Origin: Sphingomonas sp. SORGH_AS_0879
Lineage (GTDB): Bacteria; Pseudomonadota; Alphaproteobacteria; Sphingomonadales; Sphingomonadaceae
Assembly (NCBI RefSeq): GCF_030819175.1
Contig: NZ_JAUTBJ010000002.1
Span: forward strand, 1,994,001 to 2,058,000
Direction of reading: 5' to 3'
DNA: 64,000 bases
Numbering within the stretch: the first letter of the stretch is position 1; every line of letters starts with the position of its first letter. Under the pieces are notes generated by a model that was not told the DNA's origin, did not search any database, and saw nothing but the letters and a program-made list of their open reading frames with translations. Shown here piece by piece: positions 1-7,965 of this stretch. A program made the position numbers and the translations under genes.

Positions 1-24
1 GCCCGGCAACACCGGCCGGGCTTT
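1..24 (+). terminator. Hairpin at the left edge, terminator-like
   Basis: GCCCGGC (1-7) pairs with GCCGGGC (15-21) around a 7-base loop and is followed by TTT. It probably ends a gene lying to the left of the window. The T run is short and the stem may extend beyond the window edge. Confidence 0.45.
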
Positions 25-53
25 CACGGGTCCATTATAAGGTTTAGCGTTTC

Positions 54-188
54 ATGTCCCGTATGGTCGTTTCGCTCATCGTCCTCCTCGTCGTGATCGT
101 CGGGGGGCTGTTCCTGCTCTCGGGCCGGGCGACCGAACGGCCGACGACTCAGGTCGAGAAGGCGGTCTCGCTTGGCAACCTGCAATAA
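54..188 (+). CDS. Small single-pass membrane peptide (44 aa)
   Basis: An ATG at 54 opens a 44-residue frame ending TAA at 186-188. Residues about 4-24 are a continuous hydrophobic stretch (MVVSLIVLLVVIVGGLFLL), followed by a short polar tail with a Lys-Glu pair, so it looks like a single-pass or signal-anchored peptide. It overlaps the start of the next gene by 17 bases, which suggests translational coupling. The gene is too short for most ORF filters. Similar short membrane peptides occur upstream of xerD in sphingomonads as far as I recall, but I cannot assign a function. No good Shine-Dalgarno is visible. Confidence 0.5.
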   Translation: MSRMVVSLIVLLVVIVGGLFLLSGRATERPTTQVEKAVSLGNLQ

Positions 189-2013
189 GCGGAAGGCCGT
201 TTTCCGCCATCTGCCCCGCGCCGTCGCGTTTCTGATGGTCGGGGCCGCCGCACTGGCGGCGGCGCAGGATCGGCCCGAATCGCTGCTTCCCCCGGGCTTC
301 GGCCAGCCGAGCGCGCCGCCCAGTCCCCGGCCGACGCCGCGCGGCACGGCGACCCCGCGCGTGGCGCCGGGAACCGCGCCGACGCCGGTGGCCGTACCGA
401 CGCCCGCGCGGACCCCGGCCGATCCGGTCGGCGCGCTGATCGAATCGCTATCCACCCCGACGCCCACGCCGACCCCGTCGCCCAGCGCGACGATCGATCC
501 GCATACGCTGGCGGAGTATGAACTCCCCGCCTCGGCACGGCGGTCGCTGGCGCTGGTCGGTCCTGCCGGTCCGCGCGAGGGCGCATTGGACCAGCGGGTG
601 TTCGCGGGCGCGGACGGACGGGTCGCCGAGGCATTGATGCGGCGTTTGTCGGCCCCGCTGCCGTCGCGCTGGACCTCGATCCTGCTGCGCCGGACGCTGG
701 CCGCGCAGATGATCACGCCGCGTGGCGTCAACGGCGCGGACTTCGCCGCCGAGCGCGCATGGCTGTTGCTCCGCATGGGCGAGGCGCAGGTGGCGCGCGC
801 GGTCGTCCAGTCGGTCGATGTGGGCAACTACACCCCCAAACTCTATCAGGTCGGGATGAACGCGCTGCTCGCGTCGAGCGATCCGGCGGGGCTCTGCCCG
901 CTCGCCGATGGCGGCGCCGCCGCCACCGGGCTGGGCGGCTACCGGGTGGCGCAGGGCATGTGCGCGGCGCTGTCGGGCGAGGCGGCGCGGGGCAGCGCCA
1001 TCGTGCGGCAGGTCCGGCGTCAGCGTATCGCGGACGATTTCGACCTGAAGCTCGCCGAAAAGCTGATGGGGTCGAGCGCTGGGGGGCGTCGGGCGGTGTC
1101 GCTCGACTGGACCGGCGCGGATCGCCTGACGGTCTGGCGCTTCGGCCTCGCGACCGCGACCGGGCTGGGCGTGCCGCCCGAATATCTGTCCTATGCGGGC
1201 CCGCAGGTGCGCGGCTGGCTGGCGACCTCGCCCGCCGTTGCCGCCAGCGACCGGGCGAGCGTGATCGATCAGGCGGCAAGCATGGGCGTGCTGTCCAACG
1301 CCGCGTTGGTCGATTTCTATTCGGCGCTGGCGGACGACGACCAGGCCAGCCGGGCGTCGGGCGCGATCGGCAATGACCTGCGCAACGCCTATGCCGCCAA
1401 TGACGAGGGGCAGCGGCTGTCCGCAATCCGTTCGCTCTGGGGCGATGGCGATCGCACGCCCTATGGCCGGTTGATCCTGACGGCGCGCGCGGTGGCGCGG
1501 CTGCCCGTGGTGTCGTCCGACGGCGATTCGGACCGGCTGGTCGCCTCGATGCTGTCCGCCGGGCTGGACCGGAGCGCGGCTCGCTGGCGCGGTGCCGTCA
1601 AGCAGGGCAGCGACGCCTGGGCGATGATCGAACTCAGCGACCCGGACCGGCAGGGGCAGGTCGGCTATAGCCAGGTCACGGCCTATGGCGGCAATGGCGA
1701 CGCGCTGAAGCAGCGCCTGTTCTTCGCCGGCATGGCGGGGCTGGGCCGCTTGTCGCAGGGCGATACCGAACGCGGTGCCGAGGCGCTGGACGTGCGGATC
1801 GGGCAGCGCAACGCCTGGACCCAGGCGCTCGACCAGGCGGTGGCCGATGAGCAGACCGGCATGGTCGTGCTGCTCTGTGCGATCGGGATGCAGACCAACG
1901 ACTGGCGTGGGGTGCCGCCCCAGGCGCTGTACCGGATCGTCCAGGCGCTGCGCTCGGTCGGGCTCGACACCGATGCGCGGATGATCGCGGCGGAGGCGAT
2001 CGCGCGGGCATGA
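172..2013 (+). CDS. Large exported hypothetical protein with Pro/Thr-rich linker
   Basis: A 613-residue protein of unknown function. A TTG start at 172 gives a good signal peptide: basic KRK, a hydrophobic core (AVAFLMVGAAALAAA) and a probable cleavage site near residue 32. GAGAAGG lies 11-17 bases upstream of the TTG. An internal ATG at 235 would lose the basic N-region, so I prefer the TTG. Residues about 40-115 are a low-complexity linker with repeated TP and PTP units. The remaining ~480 residues are Ala/Leu-rich and probably helical, perhaps TPR/SEL1-like, but no repeat consensus is clear. Its stop overlaps the xerD start (ATGA), so it is probably cotranscribed with xerD. Confidence 0.75.
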   Translation: MATCNKRKAVFRHLPRAVAFLMVGAAALAAAQDRPESLLPPGFGQPSAPPSPRPTPRGTATPRVAPGTAPTPVAVPTPARTPADPVGALIESLSTPTPTPTPSPSATIDPHTLAEYELPASARRSLALVGPAGPREGALDQRVFAGADGRVAEALMRRLSAPLPSRWTSILLRRTLAAQMITPRGVNGADFAAERAWLLLRMGEAQVARAVVQSVDVGNYTPKLYQVGMNALLASSDPAGLCPLADGGAAATGLGGYRVAQGMCAALSGEAARGSAIVRQVRRQRIADDFDLKLAEKLMGSSAGGRRAVSLDWTGADRLTVWRFGLATATGLGVPPEYLSYAGPQVRGWLATSPAVAASDRASVIDQAASMGVLSNAALVDFYSALADDDQASRASGAIGNDLRNAYAANDEGQRLSAIRSLWGDGDRTPYGRLILTARAVARLPVVSSDGDSDRLVASMLSAGLDRSAARWRGAVKQGSDAWAMIELSDPDRQGQVGYSQVTAYGGNGDALKQRLFFAGMAGLGRLSQGDTERGAEALDVRIGQRNAWTQALDQAVADEQTGMVVLLCAIGMQTNDWRGVPPQALYRIVQALRSVGLDTDARMIAAEAIARA

Positions 2014-2909
2014 TGTCTCGCGACGCCGCGCTCCTCGACCGGTTTCTGGAAATGATGGCGGCGGAGGCGGGCGCGGCGGGCAACACGCTGGCCGCCTATC
2101 GCTCGGACCTGCGGCTGGCGGGCGAGGCGATGGGCGGGCTGGCCGATGCGGACGAAGGCGCGCTTCAGGCGCTGGCCGATGGCTGGGCGCGGCTCGCCAA
2201 TGCGACCGTCGCGCGCAAGGCGGCGGCGCTGCGCCGCTTCTATGCCTTTCTGCATGAGGAGGGGCTGCGCCAGGACGATCCCTCGACCGCCTTGCCGCGC
2301 CCCGGCCAGCGCCGGAGGCTGCCCAAGGTGCTGAGCCATGCCGATATCGACCGGCTGTTCGCCGCCATTGCCGAGCGGACCTCCATGCCGCATCCCTTGC
2401 CCAATGATCTGCGACTCGGGGCGCTGATCGAACTGCTTTACGGGTCGGGACTGCGCGCGAGCGAACTGGTCGCGCTGCCGCGCAACGCGGTCCATCCCGA
2501 CCGGCCTTTCCTGATCCTGAAGGGCAAGGGCGGGGCGGAGCGGATGGTGCCGATCTCCGACCGCGCGCGCGCGGCGGTCGCCGCGTGGCGGAACCATGTA
2601 CCCGCCGACACGCCATGGCTGTTTCCCGGCGGCAAGAAGCATCTGACCCGCATCCGCCTCTATCAATTGGTCAAGGCGCTGGCGGTGGAGGCCGGGATTC
2701 CGCCCGACCGGGTCAGCCCGCACGTGCTGCGCCACGCCTTTGCCACGCATCTGCTGGGCGGGGGGGCGGATTTGCGCGCGGTACAGGCGATGCTGGGCCA
2801 TGCCGATATCGCCACCACCGAAATCTACACCCATGTCGAGGCGGCGCGATTGGTCGAACTGGTCAACGCACGCCACCCGCTCGTTGATTTTCGGAACAAG
2901 CGCCCTTAG
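2010..2909 (+). CDS. xerD: Site-specific tyrosine recombinase XerD
   Basis: Tyrosine recombinase of 299 residues, the usual XerC/XerD length. It would act with its partner at dif to resolve chromosome dimers. The N-terminal SAM-like core-binding domain spans about 1-95 and the catalytic domain about 105-299. All catalytic residues can be placed: R149 (GSGLRASEL), K173 (LKGKG), H238 and R241 (HVLRH), H264 (LGH) and the nucleophile Y273 (TEIYTHV). The start overlaps the upstream stop by 4 bases; a second ATG follows at 2013. Its place just ahead of accA is the usual alphaproteobacterial setting for xerD rather than xerC, which is the main reason for the D assignment. Confidence 0.87.
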   Translation: MMSRDAALLDRFLEMMAAEAGAAGNTLAAYRSDLRLAGEAMGGLADADEGALQALADGWARLANATVARKAAALRRFYAFLHEEGLRQDDPSTALPRPGQRRRLPKVLSHADIDRLFAAIAERTSMPHPLPNDLRLGALIELLYGSGLRASELVALPRNAVHPDRPFLILKGKGGAERMVPISDRARAAVAAWRNHVPADTPWLFPGGKKHLTRIRLYQLVKALAVEAGIPPDRVSPHVLRHAFATHLLGGGADLRAVQAMLGHADIATTEIYTHVEAARLVELVNARHPLVDFRNKRP

Positions 2910-2920
2910 GCGCTAGGCCC

Positions 2921-3871
2921 ATGTCAACGACCTTCCTCGATTTCGAGAAACCGATCGCCGAGCTTCAGAGCCGGATCGACGAACTGCGCGACACGACCGC
3001 CGAAGGGACGGTCGATATCGGCGCGGAGATCGCCAAGCTTCAGGCCAAGTCGGACAAGCTGCTGCGCGACACTTTCGCCAGGCTGACCCCCTGGCAGAAG
3101 ACTCAGGTAGCGCGCCACCCGCAGCGCCCGCACTTCAAGCATTATGTCGCCGGGCTGTTCGACGAATTCGTGCCGCTGGCAGGGGACCGCGCGTTCGGCG
3201 ACGATCAGGCGATCATGGGCGGTTTCGCCCAGTTCCGCGGCCAGCGCGTGATGGTGCTGGGCCATGAAAAGGGCGAGGATACCGCCAGCCGCCTCCGTCA
3301 CAATTTCGGCATGGGCAAGCCCGAGGGCTATCGCAAGGCGATCCGCCTGGTCGAGCTGGCCGACCGATTCGGCCTGCCCATCGTGACGCTGGTCGACACG
3401 TCCGGTGCGTTCCCCGGCATCCAGGCCGAAGAGCGTGGCCAGGCGGAGGCCATTGCGCGTTCGACCGAAGCCTGTCTGGCGGCGGGCGTGCCGGTCGTCT
3501 CGGCGATCGTCGGCGAGGGTGGCTCGGGCGGTGCGGTGGCGCTGGCGGCGGGCAACCGGGTGCTGATGTTCGAGCACGCCGTCTATTCGGTGATCTCGCC
3601 GGAGGGCTGCGCCTCGATCCTGTGGCGCACGGCGGACAAGGCGGCGGAAGCGGCCGAGGCGATGCGCGTCACGGCGCAGGATCTGAAGAGCTTCGGCGTC
3701 ATCGACACCATCGTGCCCGAGCCGGTGGGCGGCGCCCATCGCGACCCGGCGGGCGCGATCACCAATCTCGGCGATGCGATCCAGAAGGCGCTGGGTGATC
3801 TGGGCGGCGTCGGTCGCGATGAGCTGAAGCGCGGTCGGGCCGCGAAGTTCCTGGCGATGGGTCGTCTTTAA
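2921..3871 (+). CDS. accA: Acetyl-CoA carboxylase carboxyltransferase subunit alpha
   Basis: AccA, 316 residues, the alpha half of the carboxyltransferase that moves the carboxyl group from biotin to acetyl-CoA to give malonyl-CoA for fatty acid synthesis. The N-terminal helical segment (FEKPIAELQSRIDEL) is typical. The crotonase-like fold carries the conserved YRKAIRL region, a VDTSGAFPG motif and the oxyanion-hole motif GEGGSGGAVAL at about 198-208. It starts 11 bases after xerD, so the two are probably cotranscribed. Full length with no anomalies. Confidence 0.97.
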   Translation: MSTTFLDFEKPIAELQSRIDELRDTTAEGTVDIGAEIAKLQAKSDKLLRDTFARLTPWQKTQVARHPQRPHFKHYVAGLFDEFVPLAGDRAFGDDQAIMGGFAQFRGQRVMVLGHEKGEDTASRLRHNFGMGKPEGYRKAIRLVELADRFGLPIVTLVDTSGAFPGIQAEERGQAEAIARSTEACLAAGVPVVSAIVGEGGSGGAVALAAGNRVLMFEHAVYSVISPEGCASILWRTADKAAEAAEAMRVTAQDLKSFGVIDTIVPEPVGGAHRDPAGAITNLGDAIQKALGDLGGVGRDELKRGRAAKFLAMGRL

Positions 3872-4167
3872 GCGGATCGGGGACGGATGACGCCGCGCGC
3901 GTCATCCCGGACCTTGCCGGGGCGGCGCCGTAACGCGCGAACATTTCGACAGGCCCCAGACAAAACTTCGGTCGCTGGTGACGATCGCATCACCGCGATC
4001 GGTCGGGCGGGGGATATCTCGACCCGTTGCTCTGTCTTAAAAAACACTTCGGCCGGATTGCGTGCTGTCCGTAAAGGCGCAATCCGACCGAAGGGAATTT
4101 CCGCAATGTGGCGGACCCGGGCTGAACCGATGGCGACGACGTCAAGCCATGCGGTCAGCCCACCGGA
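3872..4167. other. Intergenic region between accA and the pilin gene
   Basis: About 296 bases with no credible gene. A perfect 8-bp inverted repeat (GATGACGC / GCGTCATC, 3886-3893 and 3899-3906) lies 15 bases after accA and could form an RNA hairpin, but it has no T run. The larger hairpin at 4047-4093 is listed separately as the terminator of the convergent pilin gene. Confidence 0.6.
4037..4093 (-). terminator. Rho-independent terminator downstream of the Flp pilin gene
   Basis: Read on the minus strand, the arms at 4078-4093 and 4047-4062 form a 16-base stem with one mismatch, around a 15-base loop. A TTTTTT run follows (complement of AAAAAA near 4040). It lies about 75 bases beyond the stop of the pilin gene at 4168. 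Confidence 0.75.
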
Positions 4168-4341
4168 TCAGCCCGTCGGATTCGCCAGCTTGCCGCTGAT
4201 GTTGTTGAACGAGGTGTTCAGCTGGGTACCGAGACCCTTCATGGCGCCGATGGCGGCGACGGCGATCAGGGCTGCGATCAGGCCATATTCGATGGCCGTC
4301 GCACCCTTGTTGTTCTTCAACATCTTGCGGATCGTCTTCAT
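4168..4341 (-). CDS. Flp-type type IVb pilin
   Basis: A 57-residue Flp/Fap pilin precursor, the major subunit of Tad-type adhesion pili. A short basic leader (MKTIRKMLKNNKG) ends in the prepilin-peptidase site G-ATAIEYGLI, with Glu5 and Tyr6 of the mature protein intact, followed by the hydrophobic helix GLIAALIAVAAIGAM. The ATG at 4341 is chosen over an upstream in-frame ATG because GGAG lies at the right distance and the leader then has the normal length. A second pilin gene lies 126 bases upstream on the same strand. No tad/cpa assembly genes are in the window. Confidence 0.9.
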   Translation of the reverse strand: MKTIRKMLKNNKGATAIEYGLIAALIAVAAIGAMKGLGTQLNTSFNNISGKLANPTG

Positions 4342-4467
4342 TCCGGTCTCCGTTGTCTCTAGTGCTTTGTCGATCACCCGGCTGAGCCGGAGAGCCGGAT
4401 CAGCTTCGGGCCATTTAAGCGCTAAGTGGTTGACGAAGGCTTAAGTTTGCAGCCTTCGTCATGAAAT

Positions 4468-4659
4468 CTAACCGGTGGCGTTCTGGAGGTGATCGGTCAG
4501 CGTCTGCATGACGCCTTGCAGGCTTATCCCCAGTTGAGACAGGCCCACGATCAGGACCAGCATGATGCTGGCGATGATGAGGCCATATTCCACAGCGGTC
4601 GCGCCGCGCGTATCGGCGCAAACACGTCGCATGGTGCGGAGGATCGTGAACGCTTTCAT
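4468..4659 (-). CDS. Second Flp-type pilin
   Basis: A 63-residue protein with the same organisation as its neighbour: a basic leader (MKAFTILRTMRR), the processing motif G-ATAVEYGLI, then a long hydrophobic helix (IIASIMLVLIVGL). The tail differs clearly from the other pilin and ends HLQNATG. It may be a minor or alternative pilin. The start at 4659 lacks a strong Shine-Dalgarno but is the only one giving a normal leader. It is divergent from mutT, leaving only 33 bases for two promoters. Confidence 0.87.
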   Translation of the reverse strand: MKAFTILRTMRRVCADTRGATAVEYGLIIASIMLVLIVGLSQLGISLQGVMQTLTDHLQNATG

Positions 4660-4692
4660 GGTGTCACCGGCATAAGGGGGAAGAGTTAAGAA

Positions 4693-5172
4693 ATGGTCGA
4701 TAGAGCCGAAGCGGAGCCGATCGCGGCCACGCCTCTGTTTCCCGTCGTGGCCGCGGCCCTGGTCGATGAAGCAGGACGGGTCCTGCTGCAACAGCGTCCG
4801 GCGGGAAAGAGTTTGGCCGGGCTGTGGGAGTTTCCGGGGGGCAAGATCGAGTCGGGGGAAAGTCCGGAGGCGGCGCTGATCCGCGAACTTCACGAGGAAC
4901 TGGCGATCACGGTCGAGCCCGTCGCCTTGGAGCCCGCCGGGTTCGCGACCGAGCCGCTGCCCGGTCGCCATCTCCTGCTGCTTCTCTATGTCATACGACG
5001 CTGGTCGGACACGCCGGTCGCGCTGGAGGCGGACGGCCTGATCTGGTGCGAGCCGGCGGCGATGGACGCATGGCCCATGCCGCCCGCCGATGTACCGCTG
5101 GTCCGCCAGCTTAGCGCCTACCTTGCCGACAGCACCAGTTGCGTCGGCGACGTGGACAGCGGAACGCTGTAA
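4693..5172 (+). CDS. mutT: Nudix hydrolase, MutT-type 8-oxo-dGTP diphosphatase
   Basis: A 159-residue MutT-like enzyme that would hydrolyse 8-oxo-dGTP and so prevent A:T to C:G transversions. The Nudix box lies at about 49-71: GKIESGE-x7-REL-x-EEL with all the metal-binding Glu residues; the usual final Gly is Ala (EELAI). The upstream VLLQQRPAGKSLAGLWEFPGG is typical of MutT. The last ~18 residues overlap the convergent gene ending at 5118, so the C-terminus extends beyond the family core (which ends near SAYLA). Assignment to MutT rather than another Nudix enzyme rests on the WEFPGGK context. Confidence 0.88.
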   Translation: MVDRAEAEPIAATPLFPVVAAALVDEAGRVLLQQRPAGKSLAGLWEFPGGKIESGESPEAALIRELHEELAITVEPVALEPAGFATEPLPGRHLLLLLYVIRRWSDTPVALEADGLIWCEPAAMDAWPMPPADVPLVRQLSAYLADSTSCVGDVDSGTL

Positions 5173-7865
5173 CCGCCGCGCTCCATCATGCCGCGATCGG
5201 GGCGATAGGTCCGGCCACCGGGCGTCGTCGTCTCGACGAACAGCCGCGCTGTCGGTGTCGCGGGATCGGCGGGGTCCAGGGTCAGGCGAACCGTCCGCGT
5301 CGCCGGATCATAATCGACCGCCGCGATCTTGCCCGCTTCCAGCGTCAGCCAGAGTCCGGCGGGCGCGACGAAGAAGCGGCTGCGCGCTCCGTCGCGTGGC
5401 TCGACATGGATCGTACCGCCGCTCTGCGACAGATTGCCGCCATAGCTCAGCCAGCCGAGCGCGGGGTCGTCGACCAGATAGGTCGCCGCCGCATAGGCAT
5501 GGCCGAAAAAGCCCATGCCGTAGTCGCCGCTATACGGGTCCCACTCCATCCGGTCGGGCCAGCTATGGAAGGCCGCCGAAGAGGCGCCCTGCTGATCGAT
5601 ATTGGTAATCCCGCCGAGCAGCCCGCCATAGGCGACGCGCAGCAAATGCGTGTCGCGCGGATCGCGGCGGAAGGAATCGAACAGCGGAATGGCGTTCAGC
5701 GTCGATCCGTAATGATGGATCTGCCGCTCCAGCCGGGGATATTTGCCGCCGTAGAGAAAGTCCCAATAGCGGCGCGCATTGCCGTTATAGCCCCAATGCG
5801 GGATCGACGGGTCATAGCCCAGTATCACCTCGCGCGTGACGTCCGCCTGCGGTCCGTATCCGAAATAGCGCATCCAGGCATAGACTTCCGCCTGGCCGGT
5901 CGAGTCCCAGGCCATCTCGCTACCGAACGGATATTTCAGGGTGCGCCAATGGTCCGCGCGCCCCTTCATCAGCCGCTCGACCCCGTCCGCCTTGGTCGTC
6001 CAGCCTTCGCGTTTCAGGTCGGTCAGGATGTCGACGAAGACATCGCCCTCCATCAACCCGAACTGCGCATAATGCGGCGCGTCGCGCATCATCGCGACGA
6101 TGGTTTGATAGGCATGGTCGAGATACCAGTCCCAGCCATGCACCTTGGTCATGCCGGGATGGTTGCGGGCGATGCGGTACAGCACCCAATGCCCCGCCGC
6201 GACATGGGGGTAGTTATAGGCGCGACCCAGATCGTCGGCCTGATCCTTCTTCCATGAGGTCCAGCTCTGCCAGTCCTTGGCGGGCTGATAGCGATCGGGG
6301 AAGGCGGCGGGGTCGTAATAGAACAGGCTCTTCTTCACCCCGCCCGCATGGGGGCCGTCGGCGACCTGGAGGCGGCCGACCACCGTCTTGTCGACCAGCT
6401 GCTCGATCCGCGCGATCTCGGCGGCATCGGGATTGTCGAGCTGCTTCATCACCGCCGCGACCCAGCTTCCCGCGCCGCCCTCGTCGCTCATTCCCGAAAT
6501 CCAGACGCGGGGATCGTCGGTGACGATCCGGTTCGCCTCGCGGTCATAGGTCAGGATGGCGGGGGAGCGGCCAAAGGGGTCGCCCTTGCCCTCGAACCAC
6601 TGTCGCGTGGTCGAGAAGCGGCCCAGATCGGCCATGGTCCGCTCGAGCGGCTTGGTGACGAAATACTGCACCGTCTGGACGCTGCCATCGGCATAGTTGA
6701 GGGTCAGGCGCGCGCGGCCCCATCGCCGTCCGCGCACCGACAGCCTGGTCCAGCCGGGCTTGCCGGTCTGGCGCGTCACCTCCAACGCACCCGCCGGATA
6801 GCTGGCGATGTTGGTGATGGCGGAGGCTGCGCGGACGAACAGCGTGGCGTCGAGGTCGGTCGGTACGACATAGCCGGGCACGCCGACCACCACCGGGCGC
6901 GCCTGCGCCGTCAGCGTTTGCTCTATCCCGCGAATGCTGGGCGAGGCGGCGAAGCGCAGGCCGATCTGGCGGCTCTCGCCCGGCGCCAGGCGGAAGCTGG
7001 TCGCCTCGTTCCAGGGTTGCCCCGCCTTGGCCCAGTCGGTCCGGGCATAGGCCGCGCTGGCGACCGTCCAGTCGTAAAATCCTTCCGAGGTCTGCGCACG
7101 CGGGCTCGCCTCCACGATCACCGCCTTGCCGCCTGTCTCCCGCATCGTCGGGACGGGGACATAGGCCTCTAGCGGAGTGTTCCGCTCGGGCAGGACCAGC
7201 AGCGCGGGGCCCGCGCCGTTCAGGCGAGTGACCTGAACATAGCCCGCATCCTGCCCGATATAGGGATCGGCGAAGCTCGCCTGGGCATGGGCCTGTTCCA
7301 GCGTGCGATCGGAGATGATGTTGTCGAACACCATCGGCATACCCAGTCCGCCGACCTCCACCGGATCGCGCGATGCGTTGGTCAGGATGAAGCGCAGGGC
7401 GGGCACGCCCCCTTCATTCACCCATTCGCGGGTGATGCGCAGCGGCAGGCCGGTGCCCATCGTCGCGGTGATGTCCGCCGCCGCCAGCACCTTGCCGCGC
7501 GCCGGGAGAGGCCGCACCGGCTTGCGGTCGCGAGAGGAGGAATAATCCTGCCACGGTCCCGCGCGGGTGCGGAGCCGCAGATGGATATCGCCCAAGTGAT
7601 TATAGCCATTGCCCGCCCGCTCCTTCGACCGGCCGACCGGGAGGAAATCGAAGCCCGGCGTGCCGATGGGCGACAGGCTGCGCGCCGTCTGGCTGGCCGG
7701 GTCGAGCCGCAGGCGGAACGCGCCGACACGTAAGGTGGATGTGGCGGAACGCGTCGGAACCGCGCGGCGCTTGGGCGTTTCCGCCGACCCCGCGCCCTGC
7801 CAGGCCGCCGCCATCGACAGGGTCGCCAACGTGACCGGCAGGATCCGCAAGATCTTGTGACGCAT
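5118..7865 (-). CDS. Large exported protein, DUF5695-like, probably carbohydrate-active
   Basis: A 915-residue protein with a clear signal peptide (MRHKILRILPVTLATLSMAAA, cleavage near 28). The start at 7865 is chosen over a far-upstream frame opening because only it gives a leader. The N-terminal part is beta-rich, with the segment GFDFLPVG and NGYNHLGDIHLRLR; the C-terminal half is rich in Trp, Tyr and His, as in alpha/alpha-toroid carbohydrate enzymes. I believe it belongs to the DUF5695 family but cannot confirm this by search, and no catalytic residues can be named. It is divergent from the GH127 gene across about 100 bases that hold a shared operator, so it probably works on the same glycan outside the cytoplasm. 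Its 3' end overlaps mutT by 55 bases. Confidence 0.75.
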   Translation of the reverse strand: MRHKILRILPVTLATLSMAAAWQGAGSAETPKRRAVPTRSATSTLRVGAFRLRLDPASQTARSLSPIGTPGFDFLPVGRSKERAGNGYNHLGDIHLRLRTRAGPWQDYSSSRDRKPVRPLPARGKVLAAADITATMGTGLPLRITREWVNEGGVPALRFILTNASRDPVEVGGLGMPMVFDNIISDRTLEQAHAQASFADPYIGQDAGYVQVTRLNGAGPALLVLPERNTPLEAYVPVPTMRETGGKAVIVEASPRAQTSEGFYDWTVASAAYARTDWAKAGQPWNEATSFRLAPGESRQIGLRFAASPSIRGIEQTLTAQARPVVVGVPGYVVPTDLDATLFVRAASAITNIASYPAGALEVTRQTGKPGWTRLSVRGRRWGRARLTLNYADGSVQTVQYFVTKPLERTMADLGRFSTTRQWFEGKGDPFGRSPAILTYDREANRIVTDDPRVWISGMSDEGGAGSWVAAVMKQLDNPDAAEIARIEQLVDKTVVGRLQVADGPHAGGVKKSLFYYDPAAFPDRYQPAKDWQSWTSWKKDQADDLGRAYNYPHVAAGHWVLYRIARNHPGMTKVHGWDWYLDHAYQTIVAMMRDAPHYAQFGLMEGDVFVDILTDLKREGWTTKADGVERLMKGRADHWRTLKYPFGSEMAWDSTGQAEVYAWMRYFGYGPQADVTREVILGYDPSIPHWGYNGNARRYWDFLYGGKYPRLERQIHHYGSTLNAIPLFDSFRRDPRDTHLLRVAYGGLLGGITNIDQQGASSAAFHSWPDRMEWDPYSGDYGMGFFGHAYAAATYLVDDPALGWLSYGGNLSQSGGTIHVEPRDGARSRFFVAPAGLWLTLEAGKIAAVDYDPATRTVRLTLDPADPATPTARLFVETTTPGGRTYRPDRGMMERGGYSVPLSTSPTQLVLSAR

Positions 7866-7912
7866 CGAAATTCTCTCCCTATCGGGGTTCGCCGCGCCGC
7901 TATTCGTCACGA

Positions 7913-7950
7913 TTGACCCCCATGTCATCGCCCGATATGGTATACAGTAT
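7913..7950 (+). promoter_or_regulatory. Promoter with GTATAC operator ahead of the GH127 operon
   Basis: A -35 like TTGACC (7913-7918) is separated by 17 bases from TATGGT (7936-7941). The imperfect dyad GATATGGTATACAGTAT (7934-7950) covers the -10. A site of the same type, with the same CGATTGACC at nearly the same distance, precedes the DapA-family gene (13174-13214). FCD-type GntR repressors often bind short palindromes with a TA-rich core, so the regulator at 14154 is the natural candidate. The site could also control the divergent DUF5695-like gene. Confidence 0.55.
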
Positions 7951-7965
7951 AGGCTGGAGAGCAAG

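Noticed and set aside
448..2616. 722-codon minus-strand frame opposite the exported protein and xerD
   Set aside because: Rich in Arg, Pro and Ala in the manner of antisense frames in high-GC DNA, with no domain or leader. The plus strand encodes recognisable XerD here.
2010..2909. Tyrosine recombinase as a phage or island integrase
   Set aside because: Length, motifs and position ahead of accA are those of chromosomal XerD; no att repeats or phage genes nearby.
3887..4444. 185-codon plus-strand frame over the first pilin gene
   Set aside because: Antisense to a Flp pilin with an intact processing site and terminator. No protein features.
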